Below, piece by piece: positions 34,939-42,164 of a stretch of 64,000 nt of DNA. Both the position numbers and the translations under genes were made by a program. The notes below the pieces were generated by a model that was not told the origin of the DNA, made no database searches, and worked only from the letters and a program-made list of their open reading frames with translations. Within the stretch, counting starts at the first letter, position 1, and each line of letters starts with the position of its first letter. The stretch spans positions 248,001 through 312,000 of the forward strand of contig JACJIB010000002.1 in the NCBI GenBank assembly GCA_014138645.1, in the 5' to 3' direction. The stretch comes from Methylorubrum thiocyanatum (GTDB lineage: Bacteria; Pseudomonadota; Alphaproteobacteria; Rhizobiales; Beijerinckiaceae).

Positions 34939-35115
34939 TCACGTCGACTTCAGCAGCCATCGTAGCGGGAGGGCGATGGCCGTCAGCGCCGCGACCCCGA
35001 TCGTCCAGAGCAGAACGAACCAGCCGATCCGGCCGAACTGCCTGATCCGCCGCGTCCGGCGAGCGTGGGTGGCGGACACGAATGCAGGCTTCGCCGCCGG
35101 CCGCCGGGCCCTCAT
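34939..35115 (-). CDS. DUF2474 small membrane protein, CydX-like subunit of the bd oxidase
   Basis: This 58-aa protein has an Arg/Ala-rich N-terminus (about 27 residues) and one membrane helix, GWFVLLWTIGVAALTAIALP. The WFVLLW...GVAAL pattern and the position right after cydB are typical of DUF2474 proteins that accompany cyanide-insensitive-type cydAB operons, analogous to CydX of E. coli. Its ATG overlaps the cydB stop (ATGA), giving coupled translation. It probably stabilises or forms part of the oxidase. Small genes like this are easily missed in automated annotation. Confidence 0.75.
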   Translation of the reverse strand: MRARRPAAKPAFVSATHARRTRRIRQFGRIGWFVLLWTIGVAALTAIALPLRWLLKST

Positions 35116-36125
35116 CAATGATATCCGGTTTCCGGCGTGACCTTGCCGCGGAACAGCCAGTAGACGTAGGCCGTGTAGCCGAGCACCATGGGTACCAAGA
35201 TCGCCGCACCGGCGAGGAGGAAGGCTTGGCTGCTCGGATGCGTGGCCGCCGCCCAGATCGTGATGTCCGGAGGCACGATCGTCGGCCAAAGGCTGATGCC
35301 GAGCCCGATATAGGAGAGCAGGAAGAAGCCGAGCGCGCAGAGGAAGGGCATGACTTCCTCCCTCCGCTCCAGCGCGCGCTGGAAGCGCAGCGCCAGCAAT
35401 CCGACAAGCAGCGGCACCGGCGCCCCGAGGAGGATGCCGGGGAAGGAAAGCCATCGTTCGCGGAAGGGGACGCTCAGAAGGAGCATGACGAGCGAGATGA
35501 TCGCGATCAGGAGCAGGGTCGCGAAGCCGAGCGGACGGGCGAGGCGGTACGCGCGGATCTGCAACTCTCCCCCGGTCTTCCAGATGAGCCAGCATGCTCC
35601 GAGAAGCCCGTAACCCACGACCAGCGCGACGCCGGTCAGAAGGGAGAACGGGGTGAGCCAGTCCCACCAGCCGCCGGCATAGGCCCGCCCCTCGACGCGG
35701 ATGCCCTGCACGAGAGCGCCGAGCGCGATGCCCTGGCACAAGGCCGCGACGTAGCTGCCCCAGGAGAAGGCCCGATCCCACCAGAGCTGCCCCCGCGCCG
35801 TCACCATGCGGAAGCGCATCTCGAAGGCGACGCCGCGGAAGACGAGGGCGAGCAGCATCAGGATCAGCGGCATGTAGAGCGCCGGCAGGATCGTGACGTA
35901 GGCAAGCGGGAAGACGGCGAAGAGGCCGCCGCCGCCGAGGATCAGCCAAGTCTCGTTGCCGTCCCATACGGGCGCGACGGAATTCACCATCACGTCGCGG
36001 TCGGCCTTGGCGGACACGGCCGGAAACAGGATGCCGATGCCGAGATCGAACCCGTCCATCGCAACGTAGAGGAACACGGCGGTCGCGATCAGGACGGCCC
36101 ATATCAAGGTCAGGTCGAGTGACAT
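35115..36125 (-). CDS. cydB: Cytochrome bd-type quinol oxidase subunit II
   Basis: A 336-aa membrane subunit of the bd-type terminal oxidase, partner of CydA. The family start is clear (AVLIATAVFLYVAMDGFDLGIG), as is VWDGNETWLILGGGGLFAVFP, which carries the conserved WDGNE block. The length and pattern match the cyanide-insensitive (CioB) branch. ATG 36125 is favoured because GGAGG lies nine bases upstream; ATG 36131, two codons earlier, is only three bases from that site. It begins 15 bases after the cydA stop and overlaps the DUF2474 gene. Confidence 0.93.
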   Translation of the reverse strand: MSLDLTLIWAVLIATAVFLYVAMDGFDLGIGILFPAVSAKADRDVMVNSVAPVWDGNETWLILGGGGLFAVFPLAYVTILPALYMPLILMLLALVFRGVAFEMRFRMVTARGQLWWDRAFSWGSYVAALCQGIALGALVQGIRVEGRAYAGGWWDWLTPFSLLTGVALVVGYGLLGACWLIWKTGGELQIRAYRLARPLGFATLLLIAIISLVMLLLSVPFRERWLSFPGILLGAPVPLLVGLLALRFQRALERREEVMPFLCALGFFLLSYIGLGISLWPTIVPPDITIWAAATHPSSQAFLLAGAAILVPMVLGYTAYVYWLFRGKVTPETGYH

Positions 36126-36139
36126 GGACATCGCCTCCT

Positions 36140-37564
36140 TCACTCGGCCGGCTGAGCGTTGGGGCCGGCCGCGAGCGCCGGAGCCGGAGTGATGCCGGCG
36201 GTGCGCACCGGCTGGCCGGTGGGCAGACCCGCCTCGTGCGGTCGCGGCGGCTGATTGAAGAGGTGCAGAAGGAACCAGATACCGGCTCCGAACACGACGA
36301 AGTAGACGACGGCGAAGGCAGCGAGCGAGGCCGCAACGGCGGGGGCGGCGATGGGTGAGACGCTGTCGGCGGTGCGCAGCAGCCCGTAGACCGTGAACGG
36401 CTGACGCCCGGATTCCGTCACGATCCAGCCCGCCGTGACGGCGATGAGGCCGGACGGGCCCATCGCGACCGCGCAACGGTGCAGCCATCGAGAGGTGTAG
36501 AGCCGTCCGTTCCAGCGCAGATAGAGCGACGTCACGCCCAACGCGATCATCAAGAAGCCGATCCCGACCATGACCCGGAAGGCCCAGAACACCAGCGGCA
36601 GGTTGGTCGGCCAAGTGTCCCGCGGCATCGACTTCAGTCCACGCACCTCGGCGTTCAGGTCGTGGGCGAGATACAGGCTCGCGAGCCCCGGTATGCCGAT
36701 CGCCCAACGCGTCGTCTCGGCCTGCGCGTCCGGCCAGCCGAACAGGATCGAGGGCGCGCGCCGCTCGCTGTCGAAATGGCCCTCCATCGCCGCGACCTTG
36801 GCGGGCTGATGGTGGTAGGTGTTCGTCCCATGCAGATCGCCCAGAACGAGTTGTACGGGGGCGACGATCGCCGCCATCCACATCGCCATCGAGAACATCA
36901 GGCGGGCGCGCGGGTTCGAGCGGTCCCGCAGGAGATGCCATGCCGCCACCGCACCGACGATCATCGCAGTGGTGAGGTAGGCGGCGGTGACGGTGTGGGC
37001 GAAACGGAAGGGGAAGGACGGGTTGAAGATTACGGCCCACCAATCCTGGGGCGCGAAATGGCCGTTGGCGTCGAGCACGTAGCCCGTCGGCGTCTGCATC
37101 CAGGAATTGGCCGACAGGATCCAGAAGGCCGAGATCAGCGTGCCCACCGCCACGAGGCAGGTCGCCAGGAAGTGGAGGCGCGGGCCCACGCGCTCCAAAC
37201 CGAACAGCATGACCCCGAGAAAGCCTGCCTCGAGAAAGAAGGCCGTCAGAACCTCGTAGCCGAGAAGAGGGCCGAGAACCGGGGCCGTCTTGTCGGAGAA
37301 GACCGACCAGTTGGTGCCGAACTGGTAGCTCATGACGAGGCCGGAGACGACGCCCATCGCGAACGCCACGGCGAAGATCTTGAGCCAGTAACGGTAGGAA
37401 TCGAGATAGACCGCGCGGCCCGTGGTGAGCCAGAAGGCTTCCAGCACCGCGAGAAAGCTGGCCAGTCCGATGGTGAAGGCCGGGAACAGGAAATGCCAAA
37501 CGACAGTGAAGGCAAACTGGCTGCGGGCGAGGTCGAGTGCACTGGGGAGGTGGTCGGCCAACAT
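36140..37564 (-). CDS. cydA: Cytochrome bd-type quinol oxidase subunit I, cyanide-insensitive type
   Basis: The 474-aa heme-bearing subunit that oxidises quinol and reduces oxygen without pumping protons. The axial His ligand near the N-terminus (FTVVWHFLFPAFTIG, His24) and the second one in FRFAHTVTAAYLTTAM are present, as is the quinol-site ESGRQPFTVYGLLRT. The loop between helices 6 and 7 is short, without the long Q-loop insertion of E. coli CydA, which marks the CIO branch. ATG 37564 gives the normal N-terminus; an upstream TTG at 37618 would add an untypical extension. The C-terminal 30 residues are Pro/Ala-rich. Confidence 0.94.
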   Translation of the reverse strand: MLADHLPSALDLARSQFAFTVVWHFLFPAFTIGLASFLAVLEAFWLTTGRAVYLDSYRYWLKIFAVAFAMGVVSGLVMSYQFGTNWSVFSDKTAPVLGPLLGYEVLTAFFLEAGFLGVMLFGLERVGPRLHFLATCLVAVGTLISAFWILSANSWMQTPTGYVLDANGHFAPQDWWAVIFNPSFPFRFAHTVTAAYLTTAMIVGAVAAWHLLRDRSNPRARLMFSMAMWMAAIVAPVQLVLGDLHGTNTYHHQPAKVAAMEGHFDSERRAPSILFGWPDAQAETTRWAIGIPGLASLYLAHDLNAEVRGLKSMPRDTWPTNLPLVFWAFRVMVGIGFLMIALGVTSLYLRWNGRLYTSRWLHRCAVAMGPSGLIAVTAGWIVTESGRQPFTVYGLLRTADSVSPIAAPAVAASLAAFAVVYFVVFGAGIWFLLHLFNQPPRPHEAGLPTGQPVRTAGITPAPALAAGPNAQPAE

Positions 37565-38364
37565 CTCTGACACCCGATCTGCGGGGTTGACGAGGTATGG
37601 ACTGAATATCAATCCCAATAATAGGCGAGAAACGATCAGTATATTATAAGGTACGAAGGCATATTATCCAGGATGGTCCGGCGGTCATTTGCGGTGCGGC
37701 AGCTCTGAGCTCCGGATGAAGTTTTTATGGTCTCCGGCGTTTTTTCCTCCCTGTCTCGAATGCTTGCTCGCGGCGTTCGTACGAATAAGGGAAGCTCGGC
37801 AAAATCAATGCGCACTGGCCGCCTTCTCGGTTGAGCGCACTGTCGAGAGGACGCTCTCCACGAAAGCCCATCACGTTGGGGATCACATTGATCTCGATCA
37901 GACGGAACCATTGCAGCGCTGGGAGCGGGCGCCTGATCTTGTCTCCCCATCGTAATCAAGGCGCGGTTGGGCCTTCGCCCGCGGCCTCTGCTCAGAGGTG
38001 GATGGCGCCGCGCTGGATCGCCTTGCAGACGAATTGCGCGTCGCGTTGAACGCCGCCCGCGCTTTGGGCAACTGCCGGGCTCGGTCCACCCCGATGGTTG
38101 CGGTCGACCCGGGGTTTCGGACCTGTCTTCTTCGTGGAAGGCGACCGACGGCGGACCTCCGGCGTCGGCGCGTCGCATGCCGTCCCAGATTCGTTGCCGG
38201 CGCGAGAGGGGGGCGCTGCTCCGACGCAACCGTCACGATTCGACGGTGTGACCTCCGCCTTTGCAGGCTAGGCAGGCATCCCAATGAGCGATCAAGGCAT
38301 TCCACTGTGCCGCACAGCGCCGTTGCGTCGGCGGCGCAGTTAGGCTACTCACGAGCCACGGTCA
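37565..38364. other. Long intergenic region between cydA and tRNA-Arg
   Basis: No gene is recognised in these 800 bases. The part next to cydA (37600-37760) is AT-rich and should contain its promoter. No full FNR/Anr site (TTGAT-N4-ATCAA) was found, only half-sites such as ATTGAT. The remainder is GC-rich with random-looking frames. Confidence 0.4.
37643..37670 (-). promoter_or_regulatory. Candidate promoter of the cyd operon
   Basis: On the minus strand TATAAT (37643-37648) is preceded at 16 bases by TGGATA (37665-37670), inside the AT-rich patch. The -10 is perfect, the -35 matches consensus at four of six bases. It would give a leader of about 70 bases before cydA. Confidence 0.28.
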
Positions 38365-38441
38365 GCACCCGTAGCTCAGCTGGATAGAGCGTTGCCCTCC
38401 GAAGGCAAAGGTCACACGTTCGAATCGTGTCGGGTGCGCCA
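38365..38441 (+). tRNA. tRNA-Arg (anticodon CCG)
   Basis: A complete cloverleaf: acceptor GCACCCG/CGGGTGC, D-arm GCTC/GAGC, anticodon stem TTGCC/GGCAA with loop CTCCGAA, variable AGGTC, T-arm ACACG/CGTGT with TTCGAAT, discriminator G and encoded CCA. The anticodon CCG (38399-38401) reads CGG arginine codons, common in this GC-rich genome. Its 3' end touches the recombinase remnant. Confidence 0.97.
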
Positions 38442-38845
38442 TTTCCGTACAGAACTGCGAGCGCCGGAACGGCTTTGCCGCCCGAACCGTTAGGGCATTC
38501 TCCAGGCTCTCCCTGTCGCCAACGATGCGGATCATGTCCGCTCCGACTTCGACACAATCGGCAATCGCCTGAAGCCACGCTTCCCGGAACGGAATCTCGC
38601 CCGGGGGCACATGCTCGCGTCGCTGACGCCCGAAGCATTCAGTCAGTTCGGGTCTGATCTCAATTGAATTTGGTTTGACCTTACGGATCCGTCCGAGGGC
38701 AGACTTCGCCAGTTCACGCTTGGTTCGCCACGCCGAGAGCTACTGCTTCAGCAGATTGTCCGGCTCGCCGTCGCCGTTCTCCACCTATCGCTAACCGCTA
38801 AAGCCGCCTCAGCTTCTCCTCCGCAGTCGCGAACTCGGTGATCGG
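38442..38845 (-). pseudogene. Decayed serine recombinase fragment next to tRNA-Arg
   Basis: On the minus strand the translation resembles the C-terminal region of large serine recombinases: a coiled-coil part (EFATAEEKLRRL, then ENGDGEPDNLLKQ, then [20 protein letters not shown]) followed by [20 protein letters not shown] and [14 protein letters not shown]. It is broken by TAG at 38740-38742, by a frame change between about 38785 and 38800, and by further stops there; the catalytic N-terminal domain is absent. The open frame then runs into the tRNA, as happens when an element has integrated at the tRNA 3' end. The plus strand at about 38865-38940 may hold another short recombinase scrap, uncertain. 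The rest up to 39090 is unassigned. Confidence 0.65.
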
Positions 38846-39090
38846 CCCCGATGGGGTGCTCCGAGTTGGAAGTTCGTGCAGGGTCAAGGGGCAGATCCAT
38901 GGGGAGCTTGCCCGGCGGATGCGGCCTCTACGTAGGGCTCGGCGCCGAAGCCCCGGCCGTTCGCTCCCGGTCTACGCCAGAACGTCAAGACGATCCTGTC
39001 AAACGACTGGACAAAGGGGCCGTCAACGCCCTCAACGGCGATCGCCCGAGCCTCAGGCCGATGACGCGGCTGCGCTCGAACCCGAGGACG

Positions 39091-39432
39091 TCACGGCTCC
39101 GGTGGGGCTTTCGGGGACTTCTCGGTCCGGTCGCGGTGGGCGGCGGCGCGGGCCAGTAGCAGCATCGTCACCGGCGTCGTGATGGTGATGAACAGGCCGA
39201 TCAGCGCGTCGCGCAGGACCACGCGGCCCTCCACCAGCGTCAGAAGCAGCATCGACCCGCTCAGGATGAGGAAGGCGCCGAGCGTCGCCCCCAGCGTCGG
39301 GGCGTGGACGCGCTCGTAGAACGTCTTCAGGCGGATGAGCCCGAGCGCCCCGGTCAGCGCGAAGCCGGCGCCGGTCACCGCCAGAATCACGACGATCCAG
39401 GCCGCCCAGGCGGGCAGATCGGGACCGTTCAC
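39091..39432 (-). CDS. mnhG: Mrp-type Na+/H+ antiporter subunit G
   Basis: A 113-aa protein with three membrane helices, last gene of the second Mrp operon. The family blocks GLIRLKTFYERVHAPTLGAT and ITTPVTMLLLARAA are present. The start is GTG 39432, which overlaps the mnhF stop as GTGA; no ATG fits. The C-terminus is a short charged Pro/Lys tail. Subunit G is needed for a stable Mrp complex, though its exact role is not known. Confidence 0.88.
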   Translation of the reverse strand: MNGPDLPAWAAWIVVILAVTGAGFALTGALGLIRLKTFYERVHAPTLGATLGAFLILSGSMLLLTLVEGRVVLRDALIGLFITITTPVTMLLLARAAAHRDRTEKSPKAPPEP

Positions 39433-39713
39433 TGGATCACCTCGCCCTGCATCAGGAACTTGGCCAACGCCACGGTGGCGGTGAAGCCGATCATCCCGAG
39501 GATCAGCGCCGCCTCGAAATAGAGCCCGCTGCCGGTGCGCATGCCGTGCACCACGATCGCCAGCATGCCGTTGAGATAGAGCGTGTCGAGGCCGAGGATC
39601 CGGTCCTGGGCGCGGGGGCCGCGCAGCATCCGCCACGCCGCCAGCGCCATGGCCAGCACCAGCATGCCTTGGGCGAGGCCGAGGCCCCAGTCGAGGACGG
39701 TGGCGGCGCTCAC
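39429..39713 (-). CDS. mnhF: Mrp-type Na+/H+ antiporter subunit F
   Basis: A 94-aa three-helix subunit. AAWRMLRGPRAQDRILGLDT is the MnhF hallmark, with the conserved Arg-Gly-Pro and Asp-Arg, and GMIGFTATVALAKFL forms the last helix. Both ends overlap neighbours by four bases (mnhE stop side at 39710-39713, mnhG start at 39429-39432), so the genes are translated as a coupled set. Confidence 0.9.
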   Translation of the reverse strand: MSAATVLDWGLGLAQGMLVLAMALAAWRMLRGPRAQDRILGLDTLYLNGMLAIVVHGMRTGSGLYFEAALILGMIGFTATVALAKFLMQGEVIQ

Positions 39714-40198
39714 GAGAAGATCTCCATCAGGGGGCGCTCGTAGCGGTCCTTGACCCGCCGGACCCAGCCCTCGCTGTCGGTGTCGTCGAGGAGGTGCATC
39801 AGCAGGCGCCCGGTATGGGAATCGTACTGGACCCAGAGGGTGCCGGGCGTGGCGGTCAGGATGATCGACAGCAGCGACAGGCCGAACGGCGTCCGCATCT
39901 CAAGGGGGATCGAGACGAAGCCGGTGCGACGCTCGCCGCGGTGCAGGCCGAGGATGATCCGGGCCACGTCGATGTTCGAGCGCAGCATGTCGTAGAGCAC
40001 GGTCACGAGCAGCCGGAGCGCGAGGCCGGGGCGGCGCACCCGCACCGGCCGCGGGCGCAGAGCCCGCATCACCGCCGGTACGGTCAGCCCGACGAGAAGC
40101 GCGAGCAGCACGTTGCCCGGCGTCGGCGGCGCGTTCAGCAGCAGCCACATCAGGAACAGGGCTGCGGACAGGAAGGGATGCGGCAGCAGCGCGCTCAT
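39710..40198 (-). CDS. mnhE: Mrp-type Na+/H+ antiporter subunit E
   Basis: A 162-aa subunit with two to three helices near the N-terminus (ALFLMWLLLNAPPTPGNVLL) and a cytoplasmic C-terminal domain. The conserved segments VLYDMLRSNIDVARIIL and LLSIILTATPGTLWVQYD are typical of MnhE. Start and stop overlap mnhD and mnhF by ATGA. Confidence 0.9.
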   Translation of the reverse strand: MSALLPHPFLSAALFLMWLLLNAPPTPGNVLLALLVGLTVPAVMRALRPRPVRVRRPGLALRLLVTVLYDMLRSNIDVARIILGLHRGERRTGFVSIPLEMRTPFGLSLLSIILTATPGTLWVQYDSHTGRLLMHLLDDTDSEGWVRRVKDRYERPLMEIFS

Positions 40199-41799
40199 GA
40201 GCGGGCTCCCGAGGCGCCTGTGTCGAGGACGGCGCGGATGTAGTCCTGCGGCTGGGACAGCCACTGCACCGTCGCCTCGGCATAGGCGAGCGCCGGTCCG
40301 CCCCACAGGGCGAGCGCGACGCAGGCCGCCAGAAGCACGCTCAGGCTCGCGAGTTCAGGCGTGCGCAGCACCGGCGGCAGGTCGTCGTGGGGCACCCACA
40401 GGCTGAAGATGCCGAGCCGCACCAGGGGGATCAGGGTGCCGAGGCTGGAGAGCGTCAGCGCGGCGATCAGCCACCAGGCCGCGGCGGTCATGGTGCCCGA
40501 AGCGAGACCCGAGAAGATCGCGAGCTTGCCGACGAAGCCGGCGAGCGGCGGGATGCCGGCGAGCATCAGCGTGCAGACGAGGAAGCCGCTGCCCAGGATC
40601 GCTACCGCGGCGGGGATCGCCCGGCCGATCTCGACGGCGTCGGCATCGTCGAAGGGATCGCGGTACTCGTCGGCGAAGACGGGTTGCGCCGCGTCGGCCG
40701 GGTCGCGGCTGCGCTGGAGGATTTCCGCCACGAGGAACAGGGCGGCCGCGGCGAAGGTCGAGCCGACGAGGTAGTACAGCGCGCCCGAGAGCGCCTCGCC
40801 GCTGCCGGTGCCGAGCACGGCGAGCACCGTGCCCGACGAGATCATCACCGCGTAGCCCGCCGCACGGGCCAGATGGCGCGCGGCCAGGATGCCGATCGTG
40901 CCGAAGGCGATCGTCGCCAGACCCGTGGCCAGGATCCAGCTCTGGCCGAAGCCCTCGGAGCTGCCGGCGCCGAACAGCAGCAGGCTCAGGCGGATCACGA
41001 CGTAGACGCCGACCTTGCTCAGGATCGCCAGGATCGCCGCGGCCGGGGCGGTGGCGGCGGAATAGGTGGTCGGCAGCCAGAAGCCGAGGGGCCAGGCGCT
41101 GCACTTGATGAGGAAGGCGATGCCGAGCACGGCGCAGCCGACCTCGAACAGGGCGGCCTCCGCCGGCGGGCTCGCGAGGCGCCGGGCGAGGTCGGCCATG
41201 TTGAGCGTGCCCATGGTGCCGTAGATCAGGCTGACGCCGATGAGGAAGAACAGCGACGCGACGAGGTTGACGGCGATGTAGCCGAGCCCCGCGCGGATCC
41301 GCGTCTCGCCCGAGCCATGCAGGACGAGCCCGTAGGAGGCCGCCAGCATCACCTCGAAGAACACGAACAGGTTGAATACGTCGCCGGTGAGGAAGGCGCC
41401 GTTCACCCCCATCAGCAGCAGCAGGAACAGGCCGTGGAAGCGCGGGCCCGCCCGGCCCCAGCGGGCGAAGGAGAAGACCAGGGCGGCAAGTCCCAGCACG
41501 CTGGCCAGCGTCAGCATCATCGCCGAGAGCCGGTCGGCCACCAGTACGATGCCGTAGGGGGCGGCCCAGTTGCCGAGATGATAGACCTCCGGCGCCGCGC
41601 TCACCCGGCCGACGAGGACGAGGGCGGTGGCGAGCAGCACCAGCACCGTGGCCAAGCTGATCGCCGCCTTCAGGCGATGCCGCCGCTCGTCCATCAGGAA
41701 CATCGCCCCGGCCGTGGCGATCGGCAGCACGATCGGCAGGACGACGAGATGGTCGAACCACAGGGCCGCGCCGGGTCCGGTCAGGAGGGGCGCGTTCAT
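40195..41799 (-). CDS. mnhD: Mrp-type Na+/H+ antiporter subunit D (second operon)
   Basis: A 534-aa antiporter-like subunit related to NuoM/NuoN with about 14 helices. The proton-path glutamate is in NLFVFFEVMLAASYGLVL and the lysine in AFLIKCSAWPLGFWLPTTY. It is the normal family length, shorter than the MnhD at 895-2649, and only distantly similar to it, so the two operons are separate systems and not a recent duplication. ATGA overlaps join it to mnhC and mnhE. Confidence 0.92.
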   Translation of the reverse strand: MNAPLLTGPGAALWFDHLVVLPIVLPIATAGAMFLMDERRHRLKAAISLATVLVLLATALVLVGRVSAAPEVYHLGNWAAPYGIVLVADRLSAMMLTLASVLGLAALVFSFARWGRAGPRFHGLFLLLLMGVNGAFLTGDVFNLFVFFEVMLAASYGLVLHGSGETRIRAGLGYIAVNLVASLFFLIGVSLIYGTMGTLNMADLARRLASPPAEAALFEVGCAVLGIAFLIKCSAWPLGFWLPTTYSAATAPAAAILAILSKVGVYVVIRLSLLLFGAGSSEGFGQSWILATGLATIAFGTIGILAARHLARAAGYAVMISSGTVLAVLGTGSGEALSGALYYLVGSTFAAAALFLVAEILQRSRDPADAAQPVFADEYRDPFDDADAVEIGRAIPAAVAILGSGFLVCTLMLAGIPPLAGFVGKLAIFSGLASGTMTAAAWWLIAALTLSSLGTLIPLVRLGIFSLWVPHDDLPPVLRTPELASLSVLLAACVALALWGGPALAYAEATVQWLSQPQDYIRAVLDTGASGARS

Positions 41800-42164
41800 G
41801 GATGCGGATTCTCCGGCGTGGGTTCGGCGTGGTGCGGCTCCCGGCCGTCGACGTGGTCGTTGCCGGTGACGCCGCGGGCAGCAAGCAGCACGACGAGGAA
41901 CAGGGCGGTGAGCGCGAAGCTGATCACCAGCGCGGTGAGCACCAGCGCCTGCGGCACCGGATCGTCGACCGAGACGGTCTCCGGGCCGGTCTTGAGCACC
42001 GGCGGCGCGCCGACGGTCAGCCGGCCCATGGCGAAGATGAACAAGTTGACGGCATAGCTCAGCAGCGAGAGCCCGAGCGCCACCTGGAAGGTACGCGGGC
42101 GCAGCATCAGCCACACGCCGGAAGCGGCGAAGAGGCCGATTCCGGCCGACAGCACGATCTCCAT
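41796..42164 (-). CDS. mnhC: Mrp-type Na+/H+ antiporter subunit C (second operon)
   Basis: A 122-aa NuoK-like subunit with three helices and the family block DPVPQALVLTALVISFA. The His/Asp/Pro-rich C-terminal tail (after about residue 100) is longer than in the shortest homologues. It shares one base with the preceding mnhAB gene and overlaps mnhD by ATGA. Confidence 0.91.
   Translation of the reverse strand: MEIVLSAGIGLFAASGVWLMLRPRTFQVALGLSLLSYAVNLFIFAMGRLTVGAPPVLKTGPETVSVDDPVPQALVLTALVISFALTALFLVVLLAARGVTGNDHVDGREPHHAEPTPENPHP

Noticed and set aside
37600..37630. FNR/Anr box upstream of cydA
   Set aside because: Only half-sites are present (ATTGAT/ATCAA); the second half of the palindrome is missing at the right spacing.
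38345..38440. Peptide ending [15 protein letters not shown]... at the end of the recombinase remnant
   Set aside because: It is a read-through of the tRNA-Arg sequence, a well-known artefact, and not a protein domain.
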